Origin: Chlorobiota bacterium
Lineage (GTDB): Bacteria; Bacteroidota; Chlorobiia; Chlorobiales; Chlorobiaceae
Direction of reading: 5' to 3'
Assembly (NCBI GenBank): GCA_016868665.1
Contig: VGGK01000018.1
Coordinates: 1-47,032 of the forward strand
DNA: 47,032 nucleotides
The notes under the pieces are model-generated. The model had not been told where the DNA came from. It saw nothing but the letters and a program-made list of their open reading frames with translations, and did no database searches. Numbering within the stretch: position 1 is the first letter of the stretch; each line of letters starts with the position of its first letter. A program made the translations under genes and the position numbers. Positions 17,016-26,910 of this stretch are shown here, piece by piece.

Positions 17016-19103
17016 ATGGCAAAAAACCTGTTCAAACCAACAAATCCATACAGCAACGAACCGGAAGGCAGCGAAAAACGTCCGAAATTCTCGATCATGT
17101 ACTATCTGATGGTTATTCTGCTGCTGATAGGCATACAGCTCGCATTTTTCTGGTCCGGGTCGTCGGTTGAAATCCCCTACAGCACGTTCCGCAAATACAT
17201 TGAAGAAAACAGGATCGAATCGGTGCGCATCTCCCCCGAACGCATCTATGTGGAACTGAAAAGCCAGCCTGAAAAGAAATCTGCGGCCCCGGAACCGGCT
17301 GAAAAAGAGCCGGGGCTTATCATTCCCCGTTCTTCCACCCCCGAAAACGAGGTATTCGTCACGCCGGTTCGCGACGACGAACTCATAGGCCTGCTCGAAA
17401 GCAAAGGAATAAAATATCAGGGACTGCCGAGCAATACCTGGCTTGGCGAGCTGCTGCAGTGGATTCTGCCATTCGCGCTTCTTATCGGCATCTACTTTTT
17501 CTTTTTCCGCCGAATGGGAGGACCGGGCTCGCAGTTCATGAATATCGGCAAGAACAAGGCCGCGCTGTACGAAAATCTCGATGAGCACACCCGCATCACC
17601 TTCAAGGATGTCGCAGGACTTGACGAAGCGAAAGCCGAGGTCATGGAAGTGGTAGACTTCCTGAAAGACCCGAAAAAGTATACGAAACTGGGCGGAAAAC
17701 TCCCCAAGGGGGTACTGCTCGTCGGCCCTCCGGGAACCGGAAAGACCCTGCTGGCAAAAGCCGTAGCCGGCGAAGCCGACGTTCCGTTCTTCAGCATCAG
17801 CGGTTCCGACTTCGTTGAAATGTTCGTCGGCGTTGGCGCTGCGAGGGTACGCGATCTTTTCCGTCAGGCCAAGGAGAAAGCGCCCTGCATCATATTCATC
17901 GACGAGATAGACGCCGTCGGCAGAAGCCGCGGCAAAGGCGCCATGATGGGAGCTAACGACGAACGGGAAAACACGCTGAACCAGCTTCTCGTCGAAATGG
18001 ACGGCTTCGCCACAGACAAGGGCGTCATCCTCATGGCGGCGACGAACCGGCCGGACGTGCTCGATTCCGCCCTGCTTCGACCGGGCCGCTTCGACCGTCA
18101 GATCATGGTCGACAAGCCCGACCTGAAAGGCCGCATCGATATTTTCAAGGTTCATACCAAAAACATGTCGCTCTCGCCGGACGTAAACATCAAAGCACTC
18201 GCATCCCAGACTCCGGGGTTCGCCGGAGCGGAAATAGCGAACGCCGCCAACGAAGCCGCACTGCTCGCATCGCGCAGAAACAAGCAGAGCATCGAAATGA
18301 AGGATTTCGAGGACGCAATCGAGAGGGTCGTGGCCGGACTTGAAAAGAAAAACAAAGTCATCAATCCTCGCGAAAGGGAGATCGTCGCCTACCATGAGGC
18401 CGGCCATGCCATCGTAAGCTGGATGATGCCGGAAAACGATCCTGTGCAGAAAATCTCGATCGTTCCCCGCGGCATGAGCGCATTGGGCTACACCATGAAC
18501 ATTCCGCTCGAAGACCGCTACCTCATGACGAAAAACGAGCTGTCAGCACGCATCTGCGGCCTGCTTGGCGGAAGAATCGCCGAGCAGATCGTTTTCGGCG
18601 AAATATCCACCGGAGCACAGAACGACCTCGAAAAAGTGACCGGGATCGCATACAACATGGTCATGGTCTACGGCATGAGCGAAAAGCTTGGCAATCTCTC
18701 ATATTACGAGAGCAACAATCCGTATTCCGGAGGCCCCGGAATCAACAAGAAATACAGCGAGGAAACCGCTCAGCTGATCGACAGCGAAGTGAAGGCGATC
18801 GTCGAAAAAGCCCGTCAGAAGGTGACCGAACTGCTCACGACAAACCGTGACAGACTCGAAACCCTCGCAAAGGAACTGCTTTCGAAAGAAATGCTGCAGT
18901 ACTGCCAGATCGAGGAGATTCTCGGCAAACGACCTGAAGGGAAATATCCCGTCCATCCGCATACGGAATGCGAAGGGTCCGAAGCAGTCGCCGAAAAACA
19001 GGATGCCACCGGAGACAAAAACGGAATGAGCGAAGAGGAACTGATGGAACTTGAAGCTGCCGTGGCCAGGCTGAAGGAAACCCGCGAAAAGGGGGAACCA
19101 TGA
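17016..19103 (+). CDS. ftsH: ATP-dependent zinc metalloprotease FtsH
   Basis: Membrane-anchored AAA+ protease that degrades unassembled membrane proteins and regulatory proteins. The 695-residue chain has two membrane segments (about 28-46 and 147-164) flanking a periplasmic domain. The AAA+ domain carries Walker A GPPGTGKT at 237-244, Walker [10 protein letters not shown] at about 292-300 and the second region of homology [20 protein letters not shown]. The zinc protease motif is HEAGH at 460-464. The C-terminal tail after ~640 is a charged, Glu/Lys-rich extension longer than in E. coli. It is followed after 13 bases by acylphosphatase, probably in one operon. No obvious ribosome-binding site precedes the ATG. 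Confidence 0.98.
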   Translation: MAKNLFKPTNPYSNEPEGSEKRPKFSIMYYLMVILLLIGIQLAFFWSGSSVEIPYSTFRKYIEENRIESVRISPERIYVELKSQPEKKSAAPEPAEKEPGLIIPRSSTPENEVFVTPVRDDELIGLLESKGIKYQGLPSNTWLGELLQWILPFALLIGIYFFFFRRMGGPGSQFMNIGKNKAALYENLDEHTRITFKDVAGLDEAKAEVMEVVDFLKDPKKYTKLGGKLPKGVLLVGPPGTGKTLLAKAVAGEADVPFFSISGSDFVEMFVGVGAARVRDLFRQAKEKAPCIIFIDEIDAVGRSRGKGAMMGANDERENTLNQLLVEMDGFATDKGVILMAATNRPDVLDSALLRPGRFDRQIMVDKPDLKGRIDIFKVHTKNMSLSPDVNIKALASQTPGFAGAEIANAANEAALLASRRNKQSIEMKDFEDAIERVVAGLEKKNKVINPREREIVAYHEAGHAIVSWMMPENDPVQKISIVPRGMSALGYTMNIPLEDRYLMTKNELSARICGLLGGRIAEQIVFGEISTGAQNDLEKVTGIAYNMVMVYGMSEKLGNLSYYESNNPYSGGPGINKKYSEETAQLIDSEVKAIVEKARQKVTELLTTNRDRLETLAKELLSKEMLQYCQIEEILGKRPEGKYPVHPHTECEGSEAVAEKQDATGDKNGMSEEELMELEAAVARLKETREKGEP

Positions 19104-19116
19104 GTACTGACGCCGC

Positions 19117-19395
19117 GTGATCATGAAACGGGCGCGTATTGTCGTTTCCGGGCTCGTGCAGGGCGTGGGGTTCAGAATGTTCGTCGAACGGACAGCAGGA
19201 AAACTCGGCATATCGGGATGGGTCAGGAACCTGCCGGACGGAACGGTTGAAATCGAAGCGCAGGGCCCCGAAACGCTTGTAGAGGAACTTGCCAGACAGG
19301 CGGCAAAAGGGCCCTCGAGATCCGTGGTCAGGGGTATAAAAAAAGAAGAGCTTACGCCGGAAAAGAATACGGAAGGCTTTTCCGTAAGATTCTGA
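19117..19395 (+). CDS. acyP: Acylphosphatase
   Basis: Small enzyme hydrolysing carboxyl-phosphate bonds such as acetyl phosphate. The 92-residue protein has the active-site motif GLVQGVGFRMFVERTA with catalytic Arg, and the second motif GWVRNLPDGTVEIEAQG with catalytic Asn. The frame opens at GTG 19117; the ATG at 19123 two codons later is an equally likely start. It lies 13 bases after ftsH and is closed by a strong hairpin at 19435-19462. Confidence 0.95.
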   Translation: MIMKRARIVVSGLVQGVGFRMFVERTAGKLGISGWVRNLPDGTVEIEAQGPETLVEELARQAAKGPSRSVVRGIKKEELTPEKNTEGFSVRF

Positions 19396-19434
19396 CGCCG
19401 GGGAAATCCGGCTTAAGAAAAAAAGGCAAAACGA

Positions 19435-19462
19435 AAACAGGCAGGATCGCTCCTGCCTGTTT
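19435..19462. terminator. Bidirectional terminator, acyP / tRNA-Val
   Basis: AAACAGGCAGGA-TCGC-TCCTGCCTGTTT is a perfect 12-bp stem with a 4-base loop between two convergent genes. TTTTT follows at 19471-19475 on the plus side, and an A-rich stretch (T-rich for the minus strand) lies on the other side. Confidence 0.85.
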
Positions 19463-19477
19463 ATGTTCTGTTTTTCG

Positions 19478-19551
19478 TGGGTCCCGAGGGATTCGAACCC
19501 CCGACCTACTGGGTGTAAACCAGTCGCTCTAACCAGCTGAGCTAGGAACCC
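19478..19551 (-). tRNA. trnV: tRNA-Val (anticodon UAC)
   Basis: The minus strand folds into a standard cloverleaf of 74 bases including the discriminator A. The acceptor stem is GGGTTCC with GGGACCC (one G-T pair), the anticodon stem ACTGG with CCAGT, the loop TTTACAC giving anticodon UAC, and the T-arm GGGGGTTCGAATCCCTC. The 3' CCA is not encoded, so it must be added by the tRNA nucleotidyltransferase. A good sigma-70-type promoter lies just upstream on the same strand. Confidence 0.96.
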
Positions 19552-19565
19552 GCTTTCGGGCCACT

Positions 19566-19593
19566 ATTATAATATATTTTTGCTGCAACGCAA
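19566..19593 (-). promoter_or_regulatory. Sigma-70-type promoter of tRNA-Val
   Basis: On the minus strand, TTGCGT (19588-19593) and TATAAT (19566-19571) are separated by 16 bases. The -10 box is perfect, and the predicted start is a few bases before the tRNA 5' end at 19551. Confidence 0.75.
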
Positions 19594-19707
19594 AAGAATA
19601 ATTAAACAACTATCCTCAGACCAGACCCGATTTGTAAGCCGTTCTGAAAAAGCATAAATTCATGCCGGCATGCTACACCCGAAACCGGCAATTTTTTTTA
19701 TAAAAAC

Positions 19708-20856
19708 ATGAAATCATTATCAATTCTCGGCAGTACCGGATCGATCGGACTCAGTACCCTCGATGTCGTCAGACAACACCCCGACAAGTTCTCGATTACA
19801 GGCCTGGCTGAAGGCCACGACACAGCGCTGCTTGCCGAACAGATCGATGAATTCAGACCCTCTGTAGTATCGGTTCGGGATGCCGCTTCGGCAGAAAAAC
19901 TTCTTGGTCTCCTTGGCGAACACAAGCCGGAAATTTTCCACGGTCTCGAAGGCGCTGCAGTCGTCGCAGCCGCAGAAGAAGCTGAAATGGTGGTTTCAGC
20001 CATTGTCGGCGCGGCAGGGCTGGTACCTACCGTCACGGCCATCAAGGCAGGAAAGCATATCGCACTGGCAAACAAGGAGACGCTCGTCGTTGCCGGACAA
20101 CTGGTCTCCGATCTGGTCAGGCAGCACAACGTACAGCTGCTGCCGGTAGACAGCGAGCATTCCGCAATCTTCCAGTCTCTTGCCGGACATCGAACCGAAG
20201 ATATCGAACGCATCATCCTGACCGCTTCGGGAGGGCCTTTCCGAAAAACGCCTGCCGAAGAGCTGAAACTGGCCGGCCCGGAACAGGCGCTCAAACATCC
20301 GCAGTGGTCGATGGGAGCAAAAATCACCATCGATTCGGCTACGCTCATGAACAAGGGGCTCGAAGTGATAGAGGCGCACTGGCTCTTCGACATGCCGGCA
20401 GAAAAGATCGGCGTCGTGGTACACCCGCAGAGCATCATCCACTCGATGGTCGAGTATATCGACGGCTGCGTGATGGCCCAGATGGGCGTGCCCGACATGC
20501 GCGCGCCTATCGCCTATGCGCTTGCGTATCCGGAACGATGCGAAACCGGCATCGGCAAACTCGACCTCACGAAAATCGGCACGCTCACCTTCGAGGAACC
20601 CGACATGGAACGATTCCCCTCGCTCCGTCTCGCCTTCGATGCGCTCAAGGCCGGACGCACTTACCCTGCTGTGCTGAACGCGGCCAACGAAATCGCCGTC
20701 GCCGCCTTCCTCGATAAAAAAATCGGATTCACCGAAATAGCCGATACGGTAGACAAAACCATGCAGGCCCATAACGCCTATGCTCCCGTCGAGCTCGACG
20801 AATACCTGCAGGCCGACCGCTGGGCTCGCGAAACAGCAAAAGCCATTATCGGATAA
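19708..20856 (+). CDS. dxr: 1-deoxy-D-xylulose 5-phosphate reductoisomerase
   Basis: Second enzyme of the methylerythritol phosphate pathway, forming MEP with NADPH and a divalent metal; it supplies isoprenoids such as quinones, carotenoids and chlorophyll tails. The 382-residue protein shows the NADPH motif [13 protein letters not shown], then KETLVVAG, the metal and substrate segments [11 protein letters not shown] and TASGGPF, and [21 protein letters not shown]. Length is normal. The downstream rseP gene is separated by an intrinsic-terminator-like hairpin. Confidence 0.98.
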   Translation: MKSLSILGSTGSIGLSTLDVVRQHPDKFSITGLAEGHDTALLAEQIDEFRPSVVSVRDAASAEKLLGLLGEHKPEIFHGLEGAAVVAAAEEAEMVVSAIVGAAGLVPTVTAIKAGKHIALANKETLVVAGQLVSDLVRQHNVQLLPVDSEHSAIFQSLAGHRTEDIERIILTASGGPFRKTPAEELKLAGPEQALKHPQWSMGAKITIDSATLMNKGLEVIEAHWLFDMPAEKIGVVVHPQSIIHSMVEYIDGCVMAQMGVPDMRAPIAYALAYPERCETGIGKLDLTKIGTLTFEEPDMERFPSLRLAFDALKAGRTYPAVLNAANEIAVAAFLDKKIGFTEIADTVDKTMQAHNAYAPVELDEYLQADRWARETAKAIIG

Positions 20857-20895
20857 CATCAGCTGCCAGCCTGAATATCATAACAATTTCCCGGC

Positions 20896-20926
20896 GCCCC
20901 GTCGATGCGGGGCACCTATTTTTTAT
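20896..20926 (+). terminator. Terminator between dxr and rseP
   Basis: GCCCCG-TCGATG-CGGGGC (20896-20913) is followed by CTATTTTTTATT. A compact GC stem plus a T-run makes a classic intrinsic terminator or attenuator in front of rseP. Confidence 0.75.
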
Positions 20927-20945
20927 TATGAAACGATAGATACCA

Positions 20946-22307
20946 ATGGACATTCTGAACACGACATTTTTCTTCATCGTCGCGATTTTCATTCTTGTCA
21001 CGGCTCATGAGCTGGGGCATTATCTCACCGCCAAGCTGTTCGGCATGCGGGTGGACAAATTCTACATCGGCTTCGATTTCTTCAACATGCGCCTCTGGAA
21101 GAAAAAAATAGGCGAAACGGAGTACGGAATAGGAGTGTTCCCCCTCGGCGGCTACGTCAAAATCGCCGGCATGATCGACGAGAGTCTCGACACCGCACAC
21201 CAGGCTTCAGAGCCGCAGGAATGGGAGTTCCGAGCTAAACCTGTCTGGCAACGCCTTATCGTTCTTGCCGGAGGAGTCGTCATGAACATGTTGCTTGCTG
21301 CAGTTATTTTTGTCGGCGTTACGCTCGCATTCGGCGAATCGCGCACTACCGTCGACAATCCGGCCTACATCGAGCAAGGTTCGGTATTCGGCGTCATGGG
21401 CATGAAAACCGGCGACCGCATCGCTGCCGTCAACGGCAAGGAGGTTTCAAGCTGGGAAGAGGCGCTCGATCCCGCAACTTTCACGGAAACCTCACTGACC
21501 TATACCGTGCTTCGAGACGGCAGACGCATCAAGCTCCGTGCGCCGGACAACCTGATCTCCCTGCTTAACGAAAACCAGGCGCTCGGCATCAGGCCCGCCA
21601 TGATCCCGGTCATCGACGACGTGCTTGCCAGCGAGCCTGCAGCAAAAGCCGGCATCAAACCGGGAGCGCTCATCACAGCCATCGACGGCAAAGCCGTTTC
21701 GGACTGGACCGAAGTCGTATCCATCATCTCAGCCAGTGCGGGAAAACCTCTCGCCATTACGTGGAAATACCTTGAACAGACGCCGGGAAAGCTGACCGAT
21801 CCGGCTGCGATTATAGCCTCGGGAAGCACGACCATCACGGAAGTCGTTCCCTCAGCGACGGGTAAAATCGGCATAGCACTGCGCCAGACGCTGCAGACCG
21901 AGCGCATCAATCTCAACGTTTTCGAGTCCATAGCAAGCGGCACCTCCCAGACCTGGAAAATGAGCGTCATGACCGTCCAGGGATTCGCACGGATATTCAC
22001 CGGACAGGATGACTTCCGCAAGTCGCTCGGCGGACCGGTCAAAATCGCAAAAATTGCAGGACGCAGCGCGGAACAGGGACCGATAAGCTTTCTGTACTTT
22101 CTTGCCGTGCTCTCCATATCGCTTGCCATCATCAATATCCTTCCGATACCGGCACTTGACGGCGGACAGTTCGTCATGAACGCTGTTGAGGGAATTATCG
22201 GCAGGGAACTGCCATTCGAAGTCAAAATGCGCATTCAGCAGATCGGCATGGCACTGCTGCTCACGCTATTCGCCTATATTCTGCTGAACGACATCCTGAA
22301 CCCCTGA
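20946..22307 (+). CDS. rseP: Site-2 intramembrane metalloprotease RseP
   Basis: Inner-membrane zinc protease that cuts transmembrane anti-sigma factors and leftover signal peptides. The 453-residue protein has HELGH at residues 21-25 within the first membrane segment and the second metal site in [12 protein letters not shown] near residue 400. Two PDZ-like domains lie between (one around [12 protein letters not shown], one around [12 protein letters not shown]). Four membrane segments are expected. It is directly followed by prfA with a 10-base gap. The partner anti-sigma factor is not in the window. Confidence 0.96.
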   Translation: MDILNTTFFFIVAIFILVTAHELGHYLTAKLFGMRVDKFYIGFDFFNMRLWKKKIGETEYGIGVFPLGGYVKIAGMIDESLDTAHQASEPQEWEFRAKPVWQRLIVLAGGVVMNMLLAAVIFVGVTLAFGESRTTVDNPAYIEQGSVFGVMGMKTGDRIAAVNGKEVSSWEEALDPATFTETSLTYTVLRDGRRIKLRAPDNLISLLNENQALGIRPAMIPVIDDVLASEPAAKAGIKPGALITAIDGKAVSDWTEVVSIISASAGKPLAITWKYLEQTPGKLTDPAAIIASGSTTITEVVPSATGKIGIALRQTLQTERINLNVFESIASGTSQTWKMSVMTVQGFARIFTGQDDFRKSLGGPVKIAKIAGRSAEQGPISFLYFLAVLSISLAIINILPIPALDGGQFVMNAVEGIIGRELPFEVKMRIQQIGMALLLTLFAYILLNDILNP

Positions 22308-22317
22308 GCGTCTGCAG

Positions 22318-23400
22318 ATGACCATGTTCGATAAATTACTGGCAATAAAGGAGCGGCATGTCGATCTCGAGCAGCAGCTCGCCGATCCGGGTGCAGCAAC
22401 AGACCAGAACCGTTTCAGGAAACTCAACAAGGAGTACAGCGACCTTCGCGACATCGTACAGGCATTCGATCGCTATACCCAGGCGAAACGCCAGCTTGAT
22501 GAATCCAGAACGCTCCTGAAAAGCGAGCAGGATCCGGAAATGCGCGAACTGGCCCAGGCTGAAATCGACGACCTGCAGCAGCGGATCCCGGAACTGGAAC
22601 AGCAGCTCAAGGTGCTCCTGCTGCCGAAAGACGAAGCCGACTCCCGGAACGTGATCATCGAAATCCGGGCAGGCACAGGCGGCGAAGAGGCCGCGCTCTT
22701 TGCCGCGGACCTCCTGCGCATGTACCAGCGATATGCGGAACGCCAGGGCTGGAAATGCACGGTGCTCGACTACACTGAAAGCTCAATGCCCGGAGGATTC
22801 CGGGAAGCCGTGCTTGAAATGAGCGGCAACGACGTCTACGCCACCATGAAATACGAGAGCGGGGTTCACCGCGTTCAGCGCGTGCCCGAAACGGAAACCC
22901 AGGGCCGCATCCACACTTCCGCAGCCAGCGTCGCCGTCCTGCCCGAAGCCGAAGAGGTGGATGTGGAAATCCGCCGCGAAGATCTGCAGTTCGACACTTA
23001 CCGCAGCGGAGGCAAGGGCGGTCAGAACGTCAACAAGGTCGAAACCGCCGTCCGCATCACCCATGTTCCCTCGGGCATCGTTGTTGCCTGCCAGGAAGAG
23101 CGTTCCCAGCTGCAGAACAAGGAACGGGCCATGACCATGCTCCGCACTAAACTCTACGACCGGCAGCTCGCCGAACAGCAGCAGGAACGCGCAGATCTTC
23201 GCCGTTCCATGGTGACGACCGGCGACCGGAGCGCAAAGATCCGGACATACAACTACCCGCAGTCGCGCGTAACCGATCACCGCATAGGGTTCACCAGCCA
23301 CGCACTCCCGCAGATCATGCAGGGAGATCTCGTCGACATCATCGAAGCGCTCAAACTGCACGATCAGACCGAACGGCTGCAGGCAGCAGCAGAAATCTGA
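22318..23400 (+). CDS. prfA: Peptide chain release factor 1
   Basis: Recognises UAA and UAG stop codons and triggers peptide release. The 360-residue protein has the GGQ motif at 234-236 ([11 protein letters not shown]), and the anticodon-like tripeptide is P-E-T at 190-192 in [14 protein letters not shown], the PxT form of RF1 rather than the SPF of RF2. The ATG at 22324 (MFDKLL) is an alternative start two codons on. It follows rseP by 10 bases, so the two are likely co-transcribed. The methyltransferase PrmC is not adjacent. Confidence 0.97.
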   Translation: MTMFDKLLAIKERHVDLEQQLADPGAATDQNRFRKLNKEYSDLRDIVQAFDRYTQAKRQLDESRTLLKSEQDPEMRELAQAEIDDLQQRIPELEQQLKVLLLPKDEADSRNVIIEIRAGTGGEEAALFAADLLRMYQRYAERQGWKCTVLDYTESSMPGGFREAVLEMSGNDVYATMKYESGVHRVQRVPETETQGRIHTSAASVAVLPEAEEVDVEIRREDLQFDTYRSGGKGGQNVNKVETAVRITHVPSGIVVACQEERSQLQNKERAMTMLRTKLYDRQLAEQQQERADLRRSMVTTGDRSAKIRTYNYPQSRVTDHRIGFTSHALPQIMQGDLVDIIEALKLHDQTERLQAAAEI

Positions 23401-23475
23401 ATGTCCGCGAATTCCCGCAGATGAAATGAACGGCGGCTTTATATTTCTCAGTGATAGTCTGTATATTTATAATCA

Positions 23476-23490
23476 GGGTTGCCTCAACCC
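23476..23490. promoter_or_regulatory. Inverted repeat upstream of DUF1997-like gene
   Basis: GGGTTG-CCT-CAACCC is a perfect 6+6 inverted repeat between prfA and the next gene, 80 bases before its preferred start. It is a candidate operator; the regulator is unknown. Confidence 0.3.
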
Positions 23491-23569
23491 CATGCAAACA
23501 GTTACCCGGCAACAACCACACACAGAAAAGCTGACGACAGCATCGCGGCAGAGGGAGAGCACAGATCAC

Positions 23570-24184
23570 ATGGAAATGGAAGCCACAGGAAAAAGCAGGG
23601 GTGAATGGATTTTTTTCGGAGAGTTCGACAGAACGGTCAGCTATCTTACCGACCACGCAAAAATACTCGGATTCAACCCTTTCTGCCATAAGGTGGAAAA
23701 GACTTCCGAAGAGAATATCTACAGATGGCACTTCAGGGTAACCGACCCTCAGAACAATCCTTTTGACGTTATTTTCTATGTGGAGCAATCAGAAGAACTG
23801 CTCGTCGAACTGCCGGAGACTCTTGAAAACATCGACCCTGACGACCTGACCGACGAAATGATCGAACAGTATACCGTCGGCAAGAAAATCCGCTGGCACC
23901 ACCGCCAGCCGACAAGTCCGGTGGACGACCCGAAAAACTACCTTTTCGAAGGCCGGGCCTATGCCGACATGCACATACACCCCATGCAGGAAACCGGGAG
24001 AACGAGGGTACACTTCGACCTGAAAATCGATGTGCGTTTCGTGCTTTATCCGGCATTCCGCATCGTACCCGAACAGATCATCCGCGCCATGACCAACGCC
24101 GGCATGTCGATGATCATGCAGACAGCAACCAACAGGATGTTTCACAGCATATCGAAGGATTTCGGCCATGTCCAGCACGCATGA
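23570..24184 (+). CDS. DUF1997-like (SRPBCC-fold) protein
   Basis: A soluble protein of 204 residues from the ATG at 23570; GGGAGAG lies about 11 bases upstream. In-frame ATGs exist at 23492 and 23426, but the extra N-terminus looks non-coding. The body ([54 protein letters not shown], ending in a long helix) matches the DUF1997 pattern, which I know mainly from cyanobacteria, plants and green sulfur bacteria and which belongs to the lipid-binding START/SRPBCC type. Function unknown; a link to photosynthetic membranes is only a guess from this distribution. The nitroreductase gene overlaps its 3' end. Confidence 0.7.
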   Translation: MEMEATGKSRGEWIFFGEFDRTVSYLTDHAKILGFNPFCHKVEKTSEENIYRWHFRVTDPQNNPFDVIFYVEQSEELLVELPETLENIDPDDLTDEMIEQYTVGKKIRWHHRQPTSPVDDPKNYLFEGRAYADMHIHPMQETGRTRVHFDLKIDVRFVLYPAFRIVPEQIIRAMTNAGMSMIMQTATNRMFHSISKDFGHVQHA

Positions 24185-24713
24185 ACACAACCTCCCGATG
24201 AATTTCCACGATCTCGTCAGAGACCGCTGCAGCATTCGCAGTTTCGCAAAAGACCGACCGATACCGGAGGATGTCCTGCGGCGCATCCTTGAAGCCGGAA
24301 GGCTCGCTCCATCGGGAAAGAACCTCCAGCCATGGACCTTCATCCTGATAAGCTCCCAGGAAATGCTGGAAAAAATATTTCCCTGCTACTCGCGCGACTG
24401 GATACAGAGCGCGCCGCACCTGCTCGTCGTAAAGGGAAAGCGCAGCGGCGCATGGCACCGGGCAAAGGACGGCTACACCTCGCTCGAAACCGACCTTGCC
24501 ATCACTATGGACCATATGATCCTTGCTGCGGCATATGAAGGCGTAGGCAGCTGCTGGATCGCCGCCTTCGACCGCGATATCCTGTACGGCGCCCTCGGAC
24601 TCACGGACGACGAAGAGATTTTCGCCTTCACCCCGCTCGGTTATCCCGCTCCGGATGCCGTAACGGTACCTAAAACAAGAAAGTCCCTCGAAGATGTGGC
24701 GGTATTTCTCTGA
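24168..24713 (+). CDS. Nitroreductase family protein
   Basis: FMN-dependent oxidoreductase of the nitroreductase superfamily, 181 residues. The FMN phosphate-binding segment is [16 protein letters not shown], then [13 protein letters not shown], and GSCWIAAF near the C-terminus. Natural substrate unknown; members reduce nitroaromatics, quinones or flavins, and some modify cofactors. The ATG at 24168 overlaps the preceding gene by 17 bases; ATG 24198 ([10 protein letters not shown]) is an alternative that removes the overlap and gives the family N-terminus. The overlap suggests translational coupling. Confidence 0.9.
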   Translation: MSSTHEHNLPMNFHDLVRDRCSIRSFAKDRPIPEDVLRRILEAGRLAPSGKNLQPWTFILISSQEMLEKIFPCYSRDWIQSAPHLLVVKGKRSGAWHRAKDGYTSLETDLAITMDHMILAAAYEGVGSCWIAAFDRDILYGALGLTDDEEIFAFTPLGYPAPDAVTVPKTRKSLEDVAVFL

Positions 24714-24761
24714 TTGAAGGCTTTCAGATCGTCTGACCGGTGACGCATGCCGATCGTTCTG

Positions 24762-25661
24762 TCAGATTCCATCCTGCCGCTTCTCGAAAGCCGCTATCGC
24801 CTCCATCATATCCCCGAACACCGGATTTGCGGCTTCAAGCAGCTTGCCACCGTTCATGATCGGATCTTTCAGCACCACGCTCGCATGTCTGACTCCGAGA
24901 TATTCCGGAATCCTGAAAAGGGTGAAACGATCCTGAAGAGATACCGCTTTTAACGCTTCTATACCGGCAATGTCCGAAGTTGTGTCACATGCCGAATGAG
25001 CCGCGAACACTTTCCGGGAATAAGGGAACCGTCGGCTGAAACCTCCGATGAGAGAATCGGTTTCCCCTATCAGGCGGGCAAGTTCGGCAGCTCCATCAAT
25101 ATCCACATGAGTGTAGCGATAAGGATTCTCGCCCACCAGAGGCTGGTTTGTATCAAGGAAATCGGCAAAAAATGTCTGCAGCAGATTTTCCCTGATCTCT
25201 CCGATAAGACCATAAGGGCCTCCTGCAAGATCGAGCGCCGCTGAAAACAGGTAGAGACTGCCGTTTACATCGGGATTGACCGTTGCCATGTAAAAACCGA
25301 GAGTCCCGCCGGTAGATAGACCTCCGACCGAGACCTCATCAGCTTTCGAAGCCGCCGCGCCGATTGCATAAGCAGCATTTGCCTTCCACTCGTCAAGATC
25401 GACCGCCTCCATGCCGTTCGGCTCTTTCAGTCCGTGGCCGTGGAGCAGCGGAAGATAGACGTTATAACCCAGATAATTGAAAAAGTACTCCGCTATGGCC
25501 GTCATGAAGTACGGAGAGTCGGACAGCCCATGAACGAGCACTACCGCTTTTCGAGGCGTATTCCGATGCTCCATGATTCTCGGATGACAACCATCACGGA
25601 CGTTCTCTGCAGAGAAGTAGCTGAAGTGATCGTAATAAGCCTTCCATTCATTATCGCGCAT
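24762..25661 (-). CDS. Alpha/beta hydrolase (esterase-like)
   Basis: A 299-residue serine hydrolase from the ATG at 25661 (MRDNEWKAYYDHF); the frame is open 25 codons further up. The oxyanion segment is VVLVHGLSDSP, the nucleophile elbow is GLSTGG with the catalytic Ser, an acid candidate lies in AHSACDTTSDI, and the catalytic His is in VRHASVVL. There is no signal peptide, so it is probably cytoplasmic. Substrate unknown; monoacylglycerol lipase or carboxylesterase-like activity is plausible. It converges with the nitroreductase across a 48-base gap without a clear terminator. Confidence 0.87.
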   Translation of the reverse strand: MRDNEWKAYYDHFSYFSAENVRDGCHPRIMEHRNTPRKAVVLVHGLSDSPYFMTAIAEYFFNYLGYNVYLPLLHGHGLKEPNGMEAVDLDEWKANAAYAIGAAASKADEVSVGGLSTGGTLGFYMATVNPDVNGSLYLFSAALDLAGGPYGLIGEIRENLLQTFFADFLDTNQPLVGENPYRYTHVDIDGAAELARLIGETDSLIGGFSRRFPYSRKVFAAHSACDTTSDIAGIEALKAVSLQDRFTLFRIPEYLGVRHASVVLKDPIMNGGKLLEAANPVFGDMMEAIAAFEKRQDGI

Positions 25662-25846
25662 TGTACCTGACAATTGAATTATTGTAACCCGAACCATTCG
25701 GAACAGCCGCATTTCAACAATCAAGCGGCGAGGCAAACAAAAAAAGACGAAGACTCGGGCTCAGCAACAAAACTGAAACAGACTCCTGTTTCCGATCCTT
25801 ATTATGCCTGAATAAAGCAGCCTGAATAACTTCATCCTGAAAGGAG

Positions 25847-25866
25847 GGCGGGTTTTCCAACCCGCC
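25847..25866 (-). terminator. Hairpin after lipoprotein gene
   Basis: GGCGGGTT-TTCC-AACCCGCC is a perfect 8-bp stem that abuts the stop codon of the minus-strand lipoprotein gene. On that strand it is followed by CTCCTTTC, a weak T-run. A likely intrinsic terminator. Confidence 0.6.
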
Positions 25867-26706
25867 TCACATCGACCCGAACTCCGGCTTCAGAATATCA
25901 GCAACGGCACTGTAGGAAAGCGTGATCTCAGCAGGACCATAAACATAGGCGGCGATTTCATAGATATTGTAGAAAAAGGTCACCCCTTCCGGAGTCAATG
26001 CGACGTTGTCGGTAAAGCGGATAACGTTTTCGAACAGCTGGCCTTTCTCGCCGTCGAGCCGTTCCGTTTCAGACAACCCTTTCATCTGCCGGTAGCGGCT
26101 GTCGATCAGCCTGTTCAGCCGATCCTCGAACCCTGAAATAAAAAGATCCCCGACGGAAAGACGCTTGCCCGACCGGACATCGAATACGAAATAACGGGTA
26201 CCGTAATTGCCGTGGGCCCCTCCGGTATAGGATTGTGTGGAAATGCTCACCGTCAGAACGCCCTTCCTGTTCAGGAGAACCGAACCGTTCAGATCGAACT
26301 GGTAGCCTGCCACGCTTTCACGCAACGCTCGCTCGCGCTGATACTCCCTGAGAAAATTATCGGCAAGATCCCCGATGGATCTCCTGCCGCTGTAGCCCTC
26401 TCCGGGAGCGATCTCAGTGCTGTCAGCTATCCACGACTGCAGTGTCGCGTTAATGTTTTCTGCTGCCGCACGCCCGGAAAACACCGGATACTCGCACTTG
26501 CAGTAAGCGAAATCTTCAGTGGCCGCCGCCTTGTCTCCATCACTTTTTTCAATCAGCAGCATCCTGTACGAAAGCGTATCGGAAACGCCGTTTCCTGCAG
26601 GATCGTCCCGTATCCCCATGTCATTGCCGGTCCCGCATGCGGACGCCATAATCATAAAGCATGCGAGGAACAGAAAAATAAATGCTTTACGTTTGTGATT
26701 TTTCAT
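25867..26706 (-). CDS. DUF3298/DUF4163-type lipoprotein
   Basis: A 279-residue secreted lipoprotein. The N-terminus KAFIFLFLACFMIMASAC ends in a lipobox with the Cys at about residue 24. The body matches the DUF4163-DUF3298 (PdaC/RsiV-like) arrangement: a YPVFSGRAAAENINATLQSWI segment, then SIQSYTGGAHGNYGTRYFVFDVRSG-like strands and FEDRLNRLID. In other bacteria this fold occurs in peptidoglycan deacetylase partners and in lysozyme-binding anti-sigma factors; no membrane or sigma-binding part is seen here, so the role is open. The ATG at 26706 has no strong ribosome-binding site. Confidence 0.8.
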   Translation of the reverse strand: MKNHKRKAFIFLFLACFMIMASACGTGNDMGIRDDPAGNGVSDTLSYRMLLIEKSDGDKAAATEDFAYCKCEYPVFSGRAAAENINATLQSWIADSTEIAPGEGYSGRRSIGDLADNFLREYQRERALRESVAGYQFDLNGSVLLNRKGVLTVSISTQSYTGGAHGNYGTRYFVFDVRSGKRLSVGDLFISGFEDRLNRLIDSRYRQMKGLSETERLDGEKGQLFENVIRFTDNVALTPEGVTFFYNIYEIAAYVYGPAEITLSYSAVADILKPEFGSM

Positions 26707-26910
26707 AACTCGTCAGATTTTGATACTTCAGTCAGTCAGGCCATACAATAGACAGGCAGAAGAATAATGCGTTATTTATTGCGGTTTCCCACGATTATTC
26801 CGAAAGAGGCAGGCTGTATTCGTTCCGAACCGACTTATGAATTAACTGCCGACTGTAACGGTTAAAATACAAAAAGCATCTTTTCGAATCATTGACCACG
26901 GGGAGCGGCC

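Noticed and set aside
17013-18407. A 464-codon open frame antisense to ftsH
   Set aside because: FtsH is unmistakable on the other strand; the antisense product shows only low-complexity aromatic and basic residues.
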